DNA from: an uncultured Alphaproteobacteria bacterium
Lineage (GTDB): Bacteria; Pseudomonadota; Alphaproteobacteria; MPNO01; UBA2964
Reading direction: 5' to 3'
Assembly: GCA_943787225.1 (NCBI GenBank)
Contig: CALSLP010000001.1
Coordinates: forward strand, 1,028,964-1,092,963
DNA length: 64,000 nucleotides
Below, in pieces: positions 10,205 to 19,379 of the stretch. A model generated the notes under the pieces. It was given only the letters and a program-made list of their open reading frames with translations. It was not told the origin of the DNA and searched no databases. The number at the start of each line of letters is the position of its first letter. The stretch's first letter is position 1. The translations under genes and the position numbers were made by a program.

Positions 10205-12583
10205 ATGGCCCGCAAGGCAAAGAAAACACCAGTCCGGAAGTCGGCAGCAAAGAAATCAGCTGTAAAATCCAAAGCGGATAAAGGCACCGGTCAGAATCGG
10301 ATCAGTAATCTTGAGCGCGAGGCGCTCGCCCTCCATGCGGGGCCGCCAGCAGGAAAACTTTCCATTGCGCCCCTCAAGGGCATCAGGACCCAACGGGATT
10401 TATCCCTGGCCTATTCACCTGGTGTCGCCGCTCCGTGTCTGAAAATCGCCGAAGACGAGAACACGGCATACGACTACACCAACAAAGGCAACATGGTCGC
10501 AGTGATCTCAAACGGCACGGCTGTCTTGGGCCTCGGCGATCTCGGTGCCTTGGGCGCCAAGCCGGTGATGGAAGGGAAATGCGTTCTTTTCAAGACCTTC
10601 GCCGACATCGACGCCGTCGATATTGAAGTCGATACACGCGACGTCGATGAATTCATCAATTGCGTCCGCTTTCTTGGACCCGGATTCGGCGGCATCAACC
10701 TTGAAGACATCAAAGCCCCGGAATGTTTCATTATTGAGCAGCGGCTCAAAGAGATCATGGATATTCCGGTCTTCCATGACGATCAGCATGGCACAGCGGT
10801 CATTGCCGCCGCCGGGCTGATCAACGCGCTGGACCTAACCGGTCGTACTCTCAAAAAAACCAAGATGGTCGTTAACGGTGCTGGCGCCGCCGCGATCGCC
10901 TGCCTTGAGCTATTCGTTTCAATGGGCTTTACCAAACAGAACATCACCTTGTGTGACTCGCGCGGTGTCGTTTATCGCGGTCGTGAGGCTGGCATGAACC
11001 AGTGGAAATCCGCCCATGCCATCGATACTGATGCCCGTACCCTCGAAGACGCGATGAAAGGCTCCGATGTGTTCTTTGGCGTTTCCGTCGCCGGGGCCGT
11101 CACCAAGAAAATGGTCAAATCGATGGGCAAACAACCCATTATCTTTGCTCTCGCCAACCCTGACCCGGAAATTACACCGGAAGACGTCAGATCTGTTCGT
11201 AAAGACGCCATCGTCGCCACTGGCCGGTCTGATTACCCAAATCAGATCAATAACGTTCTTGGCTTTCCGTATATTTTCCGGGGGGCTCTCGACGTGCGGG
11301 CGCGGCGCATCAACGACGAAATGAAAGTGGCCGCTGCAAAAGCTCTGGCGGCATTGGCCCGCGAAGAGGTGCCCGACGTGGTGAGCGGCGCCTATTCCGG
11401 CCAACATTTGCAGTTTGGCCCCGAATATCTCATCCCGACGCCGTTTGATCCGCGGCTGATTTCTGCGGTGGCCCCTGCAGTTGCAGAAGCCGCGATCAAA
11501 ACCGGTGTTGCCCGGAAAAAGATTGCCAACATGGATTCATATCGGGCATCGCTGGATGCACGGCTTGATCCAACGGTCGGCAACCTCAATGAAATATTTG
11601 AGCAAGTTAAAAAGCAGCCCAAACGGGTTGTCTTTGCCGAAGGCGAAGAAGAAAAAGTCATCCGGGCGGCACAGGTATTCCGCAATTCAGGATATGGTAC
11701 GCCGGTTCTGATCGGGCGCGATGACGTCGTCGCCGAAAAAATGACCGCGCTTGGCTTCGAAGGCAGTGAAGCAATCGAGGCTCATAACGCTCGGCTCTCC
11801 AAGCGGAACAAGCATTATACCGATTATCTCTATGACAGGTTGGCGCGCAGCGGTGTTCTTTATCGCGACTGCCAGCGCATGGTGAACAGAGACCGCAATA
11901 TATTCGCCGCTTGCATGGTCGCCTGCGGCGATGCCGATGCAATGGTCACCGGGCTTACCCGAAACTCGCCAAGTTGCTGGAATGATTTGGCGAAGGCCAT
12001 AGACATCGAAAAAGACCAGCAGCTCTTTGGTTTAACTGTCGTCTCGGCCCGTGACAGAACAGTGTTCATTGCGGATACGCTGGTTCACGAACGACCAACC
12101 GCAGAGCAGCTGGCCGATTTTGCCATTCAGTCCGCCGCCAAAGCACGGGAACTTGGCCATGAACCACGCGTCGCCCTGCTTTCCCATACCAGCTTTGGGG
12201 GACGATCCAGCGATATCACCGGCGAAATCAAGCGAGCCGTCGAAATTCTCGATTCAGAAAAACGGGATTTCGCCTATGAAGGTGAAATGACCGTCAGCGT
12301 TGCACTCGACCCGAATATGAAAGAACTCTACCCCTTCAGCCGTCTCAACGGTCCGGCAAACATCCTGATCATGCCGGGACTGTTCTCGGCGGCGATCTCG
12401 TCCCGTCTGCTGCAAAAGCTTGGCGGCGGCACTGTTATCGGACCGCTGCTTGTCGGGTTGAGCAAACCGGCACAGATCGCGCGGCTGGACGCAACGGTTT
12501 CAGATATCGTTACAGATGCTGTTCTGGCCGCCCATCAGGCACAGGCCCCTAAAGGGAAGAAGAAGGCGCGTCGGCGCAAATAG
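10205..12583 (+). CDS. maeB: NADP-dependent malic enzyme with phosphotransacetylase-like domain
   Basis: Oxidatively decarboxylates malate to pyruvate with NADP+. The order is malic enzyme N-terminal domain (QRDLSLAYSPGVAAPC near residue 65), NAD-binding domain (VVNGAGAAAIACLELF near 222) and a phosphate acetyl/butyryltransferase-like domain from about residue 455, a known regulatory fusion of about 760 residues. This copy has 792 because of an unusual Lys/Ala-rich N-terminal extension (first 35 residues, AKKTPVRKSAAKKSAVK) and a basic C-terminal tail (KGKKKARRRK). A strong purine-rich ribosome site (AGGGGTAGGGGGA) precedes the ATG. Confidence 0.95.
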   Translation: MARKAKKTPVRKSAAKKSAVKSKADKGTGQNRISNLEREALALHAGPPAGKLSIAPLKGIRTQRDLSLAYSPGVAAPCLKIAEDENTAYDYTNKGNMVAVISNGTAVLGLGDLGALGAKPVMEGKCVLFKTFADIDAVDIEVDTRDVDEFINCVRFLGPGFGGINLEDIKAPECFIIEQRLKEIMDIPVFHDDQHGTAVIAAAGLINALDLTGRTLKKTKMVVNGAGAAAIACLELFVSMGFTKQNITLCDSRGVVYRGREAGMNQWKSAHAIDTDARTLEDAMKGSDVFFGVSVAGAVTKKMVKSMGKQPIIFALANPDPEITPEDVRSVRKDAIVATGRSDYPNQINNVLGFPYIFRGALDVRARRINDEMKVAAAKALAALAREEVPDVVSGAYSGQHLQFGPEYLIPTPFDPRLISAVAPAVAEAAIKTGVARKKIANMDSYRASLDARLDPTVGNLNEIFEQVKKQPKRVVFAEGEEEKVIRAAQVFRNSGYGTPVLIGRDDVVAEKMTALGFEGSEAIEAHNARLSKRNKHYTDYLYDRLARSGVLYRDCQRMVNRDRNIFAACMVACGDADAMVTGLTRNSPSCWNDLAKAIDIEKDQQLFGLTVVSARDRTVFIADTLVHERPTAEQLADFAIQSAAKARELGHEPRVALLSHTSFGGRSSDITGEIKRAVEILDSEKRDFAYEGEMTVSVALDPNMKELYPFSRLNGPANILIMPGLFSAAISSRLLQKLGGGTVIGPLLVGLSKPAQIARLDATVSDIVTDAVLAAHQAQAPKGKKKARRRK

Positions 12584-12692
12584 CGTCGAGCGCTGTATGA
12601 TGTGCAGCGGCGGAGTCTTCGTTAAAGCAAACTAGGATGACGGATTCTGTCCCGGGAAGATTTCGTAACGACTCTGTAGCCAATAAATCTCC

Positions 12693-13697
12693 ATGAATAA
12701 ACCTGCATTAAGCCCAGACATAAAATCAGCGCTCGTCTATGTCGGCGGCGATCTGATCGGGGATGCCTTGATGAAGCTGCCCTTTGTCAGGGCATTGCGG
12801 GCAAGCTATCCAGACGCCCATATCGCGTGGTGCGCGGGGAAACACAAAACCGCGTTTGGCAAAGAACTGAAAACACTGGTCACCGGTTTAATCGATGAAG
12901 TCATTGAAGAAGCGGGTTTCGATAACGCCAAGCAATTTCTGTGGCGCCGGCCAATCGACGGACGGCATTTCGATCTGGTCATCGATACACAGCGTGGCGT
13001 CGCGGCGAGCTACTTTGTCCGTCGTATTCGCCATCAGCTTGTTTATATCGGGGGCCGCAAAGTTCTTGCTGTCAGATCGCAAACCAGACTCCGGCTACCA
13101 GCGCCCGGCCGCGATGGTTCAGCAGATGATGGATTTGCTGACACTCTCCGGCGGCGAAATACATACAGCAAGGGCACCTCTTTCTCTCCCCGAAGCGGAA
13201 GTTGCAGCAGCAGCGACGGCCCTGCCTGAAGGACCAACCTATATTGGGATCGCCCCCGGCGCAGGGGGCCGCCAAAAATGCTGGCCGCTTGATCGCTTTA
13301 TCGCACTGGCACAGCACCAAATTGATGCTGGACGTATACCAGTCTTCATTCTGGGCCCAGGGGAGGCCGAATGGACACCGTCCCTGATCAACGCCGTCCC
13401 CGGCGCTTTGTTTCCCACCGTCGGAAAAAACGGCAGACCCAACCCTTCGGTTAGCTACTCAATCGCGGTCGGGCGACGTCTTAAGGCCGCCGTCGCCAAT
13501 GATGCTGGCGTGGGTCACATTCTTGCCGCCGCCGACACGCCGCTTGTTTCCCTTTTCGGACCGACGCCAGCCGCCAAGTTTGCACCCGCGGCCGCCACCC
13601 TCACTGTCATCGAGGCACAGAGTTTTGGCGGTACGAGATGACGGTGATCCCAATAGAGGCTGTTATTGAAGCGTTGGACAAACTCGCAGATCTTTAA
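12693..13697 (+). CDS. Glycosyltransferase family 9 (ADP-heptose transferase-like), two frameshifts
   Basis: A GT-B fold transferase related to lipopolysaccharide heptosyltransferases. The N-terminal part has KSALVYVGGDLIGDALMKLP. The middle has YIGIAPGAGGRQKCWPLDRF, the donor-binding region of GT9 enzymes, and the C-terminal part has NDAGVGHILAAADTPLVSLF. Two single-base breaks split it. One is an extra A in AAA at 13059-13061 (the corrected frame reads GGRKFLLSDRKPDSGYQRP). The other is a missing G near 13640 (corrected GGTEMTVIPIEAVIEAL, stop at 13695-13697). The repaired length is about 335 residues. The stop overlaps the stop of the convergent transporter gene. The acceptor sugar is unknown. 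Confidence 0.82.
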
Positions 13698-15007
13698 TTA
13701 CGCGCAGGGAATATTTCCGAAGCGTAACGTCGGACAACCAGCAAAAGAAGCAGCGCTGGAATGGCGAGCGCCGTCGATGAAATGAAAAAATTGATCCAGC
13801 CGATCTCGTCGACCAGCCAACCAGATGGCACCGCCATATAGGTTCGGCCCAGCGCCATAATGGACGTAAAGAGGGCAAATTGAGTCGCCGTAAATCGTAA
13901 ATTACATAAGGCCGAGAGAAACGCCACGAAAGCGGTCGACCCAAGACCCCCGGTAAAGTTGTCGGAGGCAATAACAATAAAAAGACCGGTCTCTGTCGCC
14001 ATTGTCGGATCAGCGGCGAGCCAGACAAACAACAAGTTGGTTGCCGCCTGGAGAATGCCGCCAAGCAACAATGCTGTAAAAATGCCGATGCGGGCAACGA
14101 CCAGGCCACCAACGAAGACCCCGGCCATCGTCATCGGAACCCCGTAAGTCTTGACGATCAAAGCCACCTGAGTGCCGGAAAAGCCAAGCTCCCGAAAAAA
14201 CGGATTGAAAAGGGCGCCCGCGATAGCATCGCCATATTTGTAAAGCAGCACAAAAACCAGGACCCACACCCATCCGCGCCGCGAGCAAAAATCGGTGAAA
14301 GGACCAATCACGCTATTGCGGATTTGAGTCAGAAAATTGATTTTCGGGGCACCCACAGGTGCCGCTTCCACATTAGGCTTCACCGGTTCGGTTGCCAGAA
14401 ACGTCGCGCCAATTCCGATCAAGACGAGAACCGCCATAAGTGAATAGACCCAAAACCAGGAAATAAAATCAGAGAGTGCTAGCGGCGCTGCACCCGCAAC
14501 CAGCAACCCGACGCGATAGCCAGCCTGCGTCGCTGCCGCGCCGGCGCCTTGTTCAAACTCCTCCAGAATTTCGATGCGGTAAGCGTCGATCACGATGTCC
14601 TGGCTGGCGGAAAAGAACGCCACCAGAAACGCCGTCAGGGCCATATAGACGAGCCCTTCTTTCGGGTTGCTCGCGCCCAACGCAATAATAGAGGCGATCA
14701 GAAACAGCTGGATAACCAGCAACCAACCACGTCTTTGTCCAAGCCATGAGGTCAGAACAGGCAGTCTGACCTGATCCAAAACCGGCGCCCACAGAAACTT
14801 AAAAGAGTAAGGTGTCGCGACTACAAGCAGCCCGGTGATAACAGTCTTGGAAAGATTTTCGCCCGACAGCCACCAGGACAATGTCGAGAAACCCAGAAGC
14901 AAAGGCAGGCCGCTCGAAAACCCCATCAGAAATATGACGAGTTGGCGACGGTCCCAATAAACCGTCAGCGCCTCTTTCCAGGTTTGTACTTTCGATTGGT
15001 TTGTCAT
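13694..15007 (-). CDS. AmpG-like MFS transporter
   Basis: A 437-residue integral membrane protein with about 12-14 hydrophobic spans. The N-terminus (LVIFLMGFSSGLPLLLGFS), the FKFLWAPVLDQ motif between spans 2 and 3, and ASQDIVIDAYRIEIL match AmpG-type permeases, which import anhydro-muropeptides for cell-wall recycling. The start overlaps the epimerase stop by 4 bp (ATGA), so it is translated as part of that operon. AmpG is the nearest characterised relative, but this operon holds no muropeptide enzymes, so another glycan or sugar derivative may be the cargo. Confidence 0.82.
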   Translation of the reverse strand: MTNQSKVQTWKEALTVYWDRRQLVIFLMGFSSGLPLLLGFSTLSWWLSGENLSKTVITGLLVVATPYSFKFLWAPVLDQVRLPVLTSWLGQRRGWLLVIQLFLIASIIALGASNPKEGLVYMALTAFLVAFFSASQDIVIDAYRIEILEEFEQGAGAAATQAGYRVGLLVAGAAPLALSDFISWFWVYSLMAVLVLIGIGATFLATEPVKPNVEAAPVGAPKINFLTQIRNSVIGPFTDFCSRRGWVWVLVFVLLYKYGDAIAGALFNPFFRELGFSGTQVALIVKTYGVPMTMAGVFVGGLVVARIGIFTALLLGGILQAATNLLFVWLAADPTMATETGLFIVIASDNFTGGLGSTAFVAFLSALCNLRFTATQFALFTSIMALGRTYMAVPSGWLVDEIGWINFFISSTALAIPALLLLLVVRRYASEIFPARN

Positions 15008-15858
15008 GCAGCAGACAACTCTGACGCTTCGTAAGGACGAAAGCCATCACAATAGGTTTCCGGATCAGGCAACGCGCCGCTACGGACAAGGCCGAGCACA
15101 CTATCGCTCCGAAAGGACAGCCTCAGTCCAAGCGCTTCCAAACTGCGGAGCCCGAACCAAACCAGTTGCCACGGGACGGGCAAGAATAATCGTCTCTTTC
15201 CCATACCCTCCGCCATTTGCGAGGCGAGGTCGCGCATCGACCAGGGTAATTTATCGGCCGCGATGTGTAACGCCGCCGAGACCTCATCTCGTCCTGCCAA
15301 GTCACAAATATACTTCGCGAGGTCCTCCACATGACACATATGGAGACCATGAAGATTACCAGCCAGGACCGGCACCACTGGCAGACGGCGGGTGGCGGCC
15401 TCAATCGCGCCATGCAGCCCCGACCCTGTCCCACCCCACACGAGACCGGGACGGATCACCGCACCGCCTGTCGCTAGCGCGGCTTCTTCGCATTCCAGTT
15501 TGGCGCGACCATAGTTGGATCGACAACCCGGATGGGCACTCATCGACGAGATAAAGATGATCCGGTCAACGCCAGCATCTTTTGCAGCGGCGAACAGCTT
15601 TCGGGTGCCCTCGACATTGACCTTGAAATAATCCTCCCCGGCGTCGGGAGAAAAACCCCAGGCACAATGGATCAGCACATCAACATCCAAGAAAATTTCC
15701 GTACTGACAGCTTTGCCCAATTCGAAGCGGTGCGCTTCACCATCCACTGTTTCCGGACGACGAACCAGGGCCGTGGTTGTACAGCCCGCAGATTGCAGGG
15801 CTTCTGCTATGGCATTCCCGAGATATCCATTGGCTCCAGTGATCGCACAACTTGTCAT
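15004..15858 (-). CDS. NAD-dependent epimerase/dehydratase (extended SDR)
   Basis: An extended short-chain dehydrogenase/reductase of 284 residues. The nucleotide-binding motif is ITGANGYLGNAIAEAL (residues 7-22; GxxGxxG). The catalytic region shows IFISSMSAHPG followed by NYGRAKLECEE (Tyr-x3-Lys) near residues 105-125. Such enzymes act on nucleotide sugars or other NAD-linked carbonyl substrates. It overlaps the upstream oxidoreductase and the downstream transporter by 4 bp each, so the three are probably one transcript. The specific substrate cannot be read from sequence. Confidence 0.85.
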   Translation of the reverse strand: MTSCAITGANGYLGNAIAEALQSAGCTTTALVRRPETVDGEAHRFELGKAVSTEIFLDVDVLIHCAWGFSPDAGEDYFKVNVEGTRKLFAAAKDAGVDRIIFISSMSAHPGCRSNYGRAKLECEEAALATGGAVIRPGLVWGGTGSGLHGAIEAATRRLPVVPVLAGNLHGLHMCHVEDLAKYICDLAGRDEVSAALHIAADKLPWSMRDLASQMAEGMGKRRLFLPVPWQLVWFGLRSLEALGLRLSFRSDSVLGLVRSGALPDPETYCDGFRPYEASELSAA

Positions 15859-17456
15859 GTCGTCCGATCCGAGAGTCGGGCAACCTGGTCAACAATCCGA
15901 GCGACATTCGCCATCGCAGAATAGGTGATGGTGCTCGCAGGAATTGACGGCAGGATAGAGGCATCCACCGCATGCACTCTGGACATCCCGACCGGCCGGC
16001 CGAGAAAATCCGTTTGATTTCCGGTTGGAGAATCACTCATTGGAAGGCTCGCCCCGAGATGGCGGCTGGCACCGGGTGGCGGAACCATAATCTGACCCGG
16101 CACCGGCACTCCGCCAAATCCACGCCAAGACCGCATCACATGTTTTTGCGTATCGCCAGCAATTTTATGCGCCCGTTCATTGGGTTGACCCGTCAATTGT
16201 ATTTTCCCCGACCGGCTGAGCGAAAGATCGACCGAGCCAGAATAGTCAGAATGCAGAAAGCCTTGAGCGATCATCGCGTGACGCGCCAAAAAATTGATCG
16301 CAAACGGTGCCGCCCTACTCAACGGTCCGAGCTTTTCCTTTACCGCGTCCATAAAGACATCGTTGTAGCCGTATAGCTGAAGATGCACGAGCCGGTCACA
16401 CAAGGCAGGGTCATCAATCTCAACAAAGGCCTGGGCGAGGCGATTGGTTTTTTCAATTGCCGCGTTCTTGGTGGCGCGAAAGCGCAGGAGCGGAAATACA
16501 AAAAGCTGACTGTCACGCAGCCGGATCGCCGTTGAAACGCCCGGCCTGGAACGCGCCACAATCGCGGTCGTCGACACGGCGCCCGCCGCGATAAAAATGC
16601 GCTTAAATTTTTCTTCAAACGGCAAGTCATTAGCGAGGCCACGGCCCTGCACCAATACGTTTTCACTATCTTCCGCTACTCGATCAACGACGCAACCGGC
16701 CCGATAGGTAAACCGTTCGCGACCCCGCAACGATTCTATGACAAAGGCAGCGTTGAATATTGCGCGGTGTGGACAGCCGATCATGCAGTGGCCACAGGAA
16801 ACACAGCCTTCCGGCTGCTGCGAATACTTGCTTCCAACCGCCAGACGAGCGCGGCCAAATGCGATACCGCGCGCGGCCAGAGCCTCTCGTTGACCGGCTA
16901 GATCTCTAAGGAGTGCCTCACCTTGTAGCCCAGGCGGAAACGCAGGCGACGTCACGGAATCCCCAAAACTCGCGCTTAATCCGTCTTTTTCGCCACTGAT
17001 TTCAATGATCTCACGCAGCGCTTCATAGTGAGGGGCCAAATCATTGAAGGCGATAGGCCAGCCCTTTACATCCCGCGAGGTGAGAGGCAACGCTGCCGCA
17101 CCCCATACGTTGCTTAATCCACCAACAGCCAGCGACAGGCGTATGTCAGCGCCGTCGACACTCTCCAGCAACACCTGATCAGTATTACGATAAACGAAAT
17201 CCGATCCGAGAAATAATTTTTCCGCTAAATCCGGTTTTGCAAGCCGGGAGTTCTTTGCCCGACTTGTGGCAGCACTGACTAGTTTCTCGTCGTCTTGGCT
17301 GCTAAGCCAATTGGCAATATCCGCCGCGATTTCAGGCTCTGGCCCCAATCCTCCGTCAAGGACCGTGACGTCAAACCCTGCCTGCCACAAGAAATATGCC
17401 GCCGTCGCACCGGCCGGGCCCGAACCAATAACGCAAACTGTTTCAGCGCTCACCAC
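15855..17456 (-). CDS. GMC-like FAD-dependent oxidoreductase with a four-cysteine cluster
   Basis: The 533-residue flavoprotein opens with VCVIGSGPAGATAAYFL, an FAD-binding dinucleotide fold. It ends with a GMC-type C-terminal domain (VDASILPSIPASTITYSAMANVARI) that binds the flavin and holds the catalytic region. Near residues 220-235 is CVSCGHCMIGCP, spacing CxxCxxCxxxCP as in [4Fe-4S] ferredoxins. Related C-rich insertions occur in some GMC and long-chain alcohol oxidases. Probably oxidises an alcohol or sugar hydroxyl, perhaps passing electrons to a cluster. First member of the overlapping three-gene run with epimerase and MFS transporter. Confidence 0.82.
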   Translation of the reverse strand: MVSAETVCVIGSGPAGATAAYFLWQAGFDVTVLDGGLGPEPEIAADIANWLSSQDDEKLVSAATSRAKNSRLAKPDLAEKLFLGSDFVYRNTDQVLLESVDGADIRLSLAVGGLSNVWGAAALPLTSRDVKGWPIAFNDLAPHYEALREIIEISGEKDGLSASFGDSVTSPAFPPGLQGEALLRDLAGQREALAARGIAFGRARLAVGSKYSQQPEGCVSCGHCMIGCPHRAIFNAAFVIESLRGRERFTYRAGCVVDRVAEDSENVLVQGRGLANDLPFEEKFKRIFIAAGAVSTTAIVARSRPGVSTAIRLRDSQLFVFPLLRFRATKNAAIEKTNRLAQAFVEIDDPALCDRLVHLQLYGYNDVFMDAVKEKLGPLSRAAPFAINFLARHAMIAQGFLHSDYSGSVDLSLSRSGKIQLTGQPNERAHKIAGDTQKHVMRSWRGFGGVPVPGQIMVPPPGASRHLGASLPMSDSPTGNQTDFLGRPVGMSRVHAVDASILPSIPASTITYSAMANVARIVDQVARLSDRTT

Positions 17457-17543
17457 ATGCCTTCAGGGTGCTTACCCCTCATCAATAAGAATGCCAATGA
17501 TGATAGGGGTATCGGTGAGTCAGAGCGAGGTTCAATTATTGTG

Positions 17544-18536
17544 TCAAAGGCCGCTGGCCGCCAGCAAGTCGGCCAAGGGCGTTTCTGGACGCGCGCCGTA
17601 ATGACTGATGACCTCTGCTGCCGCCAAAGAACCGATCGCGCCACAATTGGGAAGCTCATATCCTCTGGTAAGGCCATACAGGAATCCTGCAGCAAACAGA
17701 TCGCCCGCACCCGTCGTATCAACAACATTATCGACTGATTTGGCAGCAACTTCGTGCATTGCGCCTTCTTCAACAATGACACAACCCTTTGCACCCTGCG
17801 TCAGGGCCGCGATTTCACAATGCCCCGCTGTTAGCTTCACCGCTTCTTCAAAAGAGGCAACTTCGAAAAGCGACGTAATCTCTGTTTCATTGGCAAACAG
17901 AATATCGACGTGCCCTGAAATGAGATGCATGAATTCCGCGCGGTGCCGCTCAACACAGAAGGCGTCGGACAGCGACAGGGCGACCTTGCGATCAGCCGCA
18001 TGAGCAAACTCTGCCGCCCTTACAAAAGCCTTCTTCGCCTCCGGTGGATCAAACAAGTAACCCTCGAGATAGGTTATTTCAGCATCCGCGATGGCCTGTT
18101 TCTCAATGTCAGCCTGACCCAGCTCAACCGAAATACCGAGACAGGTTTGCATAGTGCGCTCGGCATCAGATGTCACAAAAATCAAACAGCGCGCTGTGGG
18201 CGGCCCGTCAGTGCCAAGCGCCGTTCGATAGTCGACACCGGTTTTCATAAGATCATCCCGGAAAACCCGGCCCAGAACATCGTCCTTGACCTTGCCGATA
18301 TACGCACCCGTTCCGCCCAGGGAAGCGATCCCGGCCAGTGTGTTGGCGGCCGAGCCACCGGACGTTTCGACCTTGGCGCCCATCGCGGCATAAAGCTCTT
18401 CGCCCCGTTCGCCATCGATCAGCGTCATGACGCCTTTATCAAGCCCAAGCTCCTTAAGGAGCGTTTCGGGGGCAGCAGAGATTACATCGACGATGGCGTT
18501 TCCGACACCGATTACATTATAGCGCGCGTTGGTCAT
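17544..18536 (-). CDS. PfkB family sugar/adenosine kinase
   Basis: A ribokinase-superfamily kinase of about 330 residues. MTNARYNVIGVGNAIVDVIS is the N-terminal motif and GGSAANTLAGIASLG the substrate-binding loop. DTTGAGDLFAAGFLYGLTRG holds the anion hole and catalytic Asp near the C-terminus. Alphaproteobacterial orthologues are annotated as adenosine kinase. I chose the ATG at 18536; the upstream ATG at 18593 adds a non-homologous stretch. It sits 87 bp upstream of the oxidoreductase on the same strand and may share its transcript. Confidence 0.88.
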   Translation of the reverse strand: MTNARYNVIGVGNAIVDVISAAPETLLKELGLDKGVMTLIDGERGEELYAAMGAKVETSGGSAANTLAGIASLGGTGAYIGKVKDDVLGRVFRDDLMKTGVDYRTALGTDGPPTARCLIFVTSDAERTMQTCLGISVELGQADIEKQAIADAEITYLEGYLFDPPEAKKAFVRAAEFAHAADRKVALSLSDAFCVERHRAEFMHLISGHVDILFANETEITSLFEVASFEEAVKLTAGHCEIAALTQGAKGCVIVEEGAMHEVAAKSVDNVVDTTGAGDLFAAGFLYGLTRGYELPNCGAIGSLAAAEVISHYGARPETPLADLLAASGL

Positions 18537-18647
18537 TCTTTTTCCTTCTGGCTGTAGGCGCGGCGAGTATAGCCACCGTGCCAAATCCGCCAAGAGCGAA
18601 TACCGTTTTCATTCCAATTCACGCATTAGCCACGCTATAATGAGCAA

Positions 18648-19352
18648 ATGATCTCTTCATTTCTTAAAGCAATCGGGCAAATGCCCGATCCAGATTTCCG
18701 CAGCGTTATGGGCCGAGCTCTCCTCTACGCGATCGGGATTTTTGTTCTTTTACTGACCTTCACCTGGTGGCTGATCGTTTCAACCCGGTTTTTCGGCATC
18801 GGATGGCTTGAATGGATCGTCGATTTCGTTGGCGGTGCCACCGCTGTCGTGGTCGCTTTTTTGCTGTTTCCGGGCGCAATGGTCTTTGTCGTCTCCTTGA
18901 TGCTGGAAAAGATCGCACGGGCGGTTGAAAAAAAACACTATCCCAACTTGCCGCCGCCGCGACCGCAATCTGTTTCAGAAGCCGTTCTGATCGGGCTGCG
19001 ATATACCAGCATTGTCGTCGCCCTCAATCTACTTTTCCTGCCCTTATTCTTTATCCCCGTGATAAACATTTTTGTTTTCATCGGACTTAACGGATATCTC
19101 CTGGGGCGGGAATATTTCGAACTCGTCGCGTTGAGACGGTTAGAACCGCACGCGGTACGAGAAATTTGGCGGCAACATCGAACCCGACTTTGTGTTGTCG
19201 GTATGATAATTACCTCACTTCTGACGATTCCGGTGGTAAATTGGTTTATGCCGGTTGTTGCGGCAGCTTATATGCTCCATATCTTCGAGAGAATTCCCTA
19301 TAAAGATGCCATAATAAGCAACGAGACTTCACCACCCGTGGCAATCGAATAA
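18648..19352 (+). CDS. EI24 domain membrane protein
   Basis: A 234-residue polytopic membrane protein with hydrophobic segments near residues 25-45, 60-85, 112-145 and 180-210. The segment pattern and FIPVINIFVFIGLNGYLLGREYFELVALRR fit the EI24/CysZ-like family (DUF540), which includes the sulfate permease CysZ, though most members are uncharacterised. It is divergent from the kinase and precedes the bactofilin gene by 27 bp, suggesting co-transcription. Transport of an anion is possible but not shown. Confidence 0.75.
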   Translation: MISSFLKAIGQMPDPDFRSVMGRALLYAIGIFVLLLTFTWWLIVSTRFFGIGWLEWIVDFVGGATAVVVAFLLFPGAMVFVVSLMLEKIARAVEKKHYPNLPPPRPQSVSEAVLIGLRYTSIVVALNLLFLPLFFIPVINIFVFIGLNGYLLGREYFELVALRRLEPHAVREIWRQHRTRLCVVGMIITSLLTIPVVNWFMPVVAAAYMLHIFERIPYKDAIISNETSPPVAIE

Positions 19353-19379
19353 GTCCCTACGCCGGAAAGGATCAAATCC

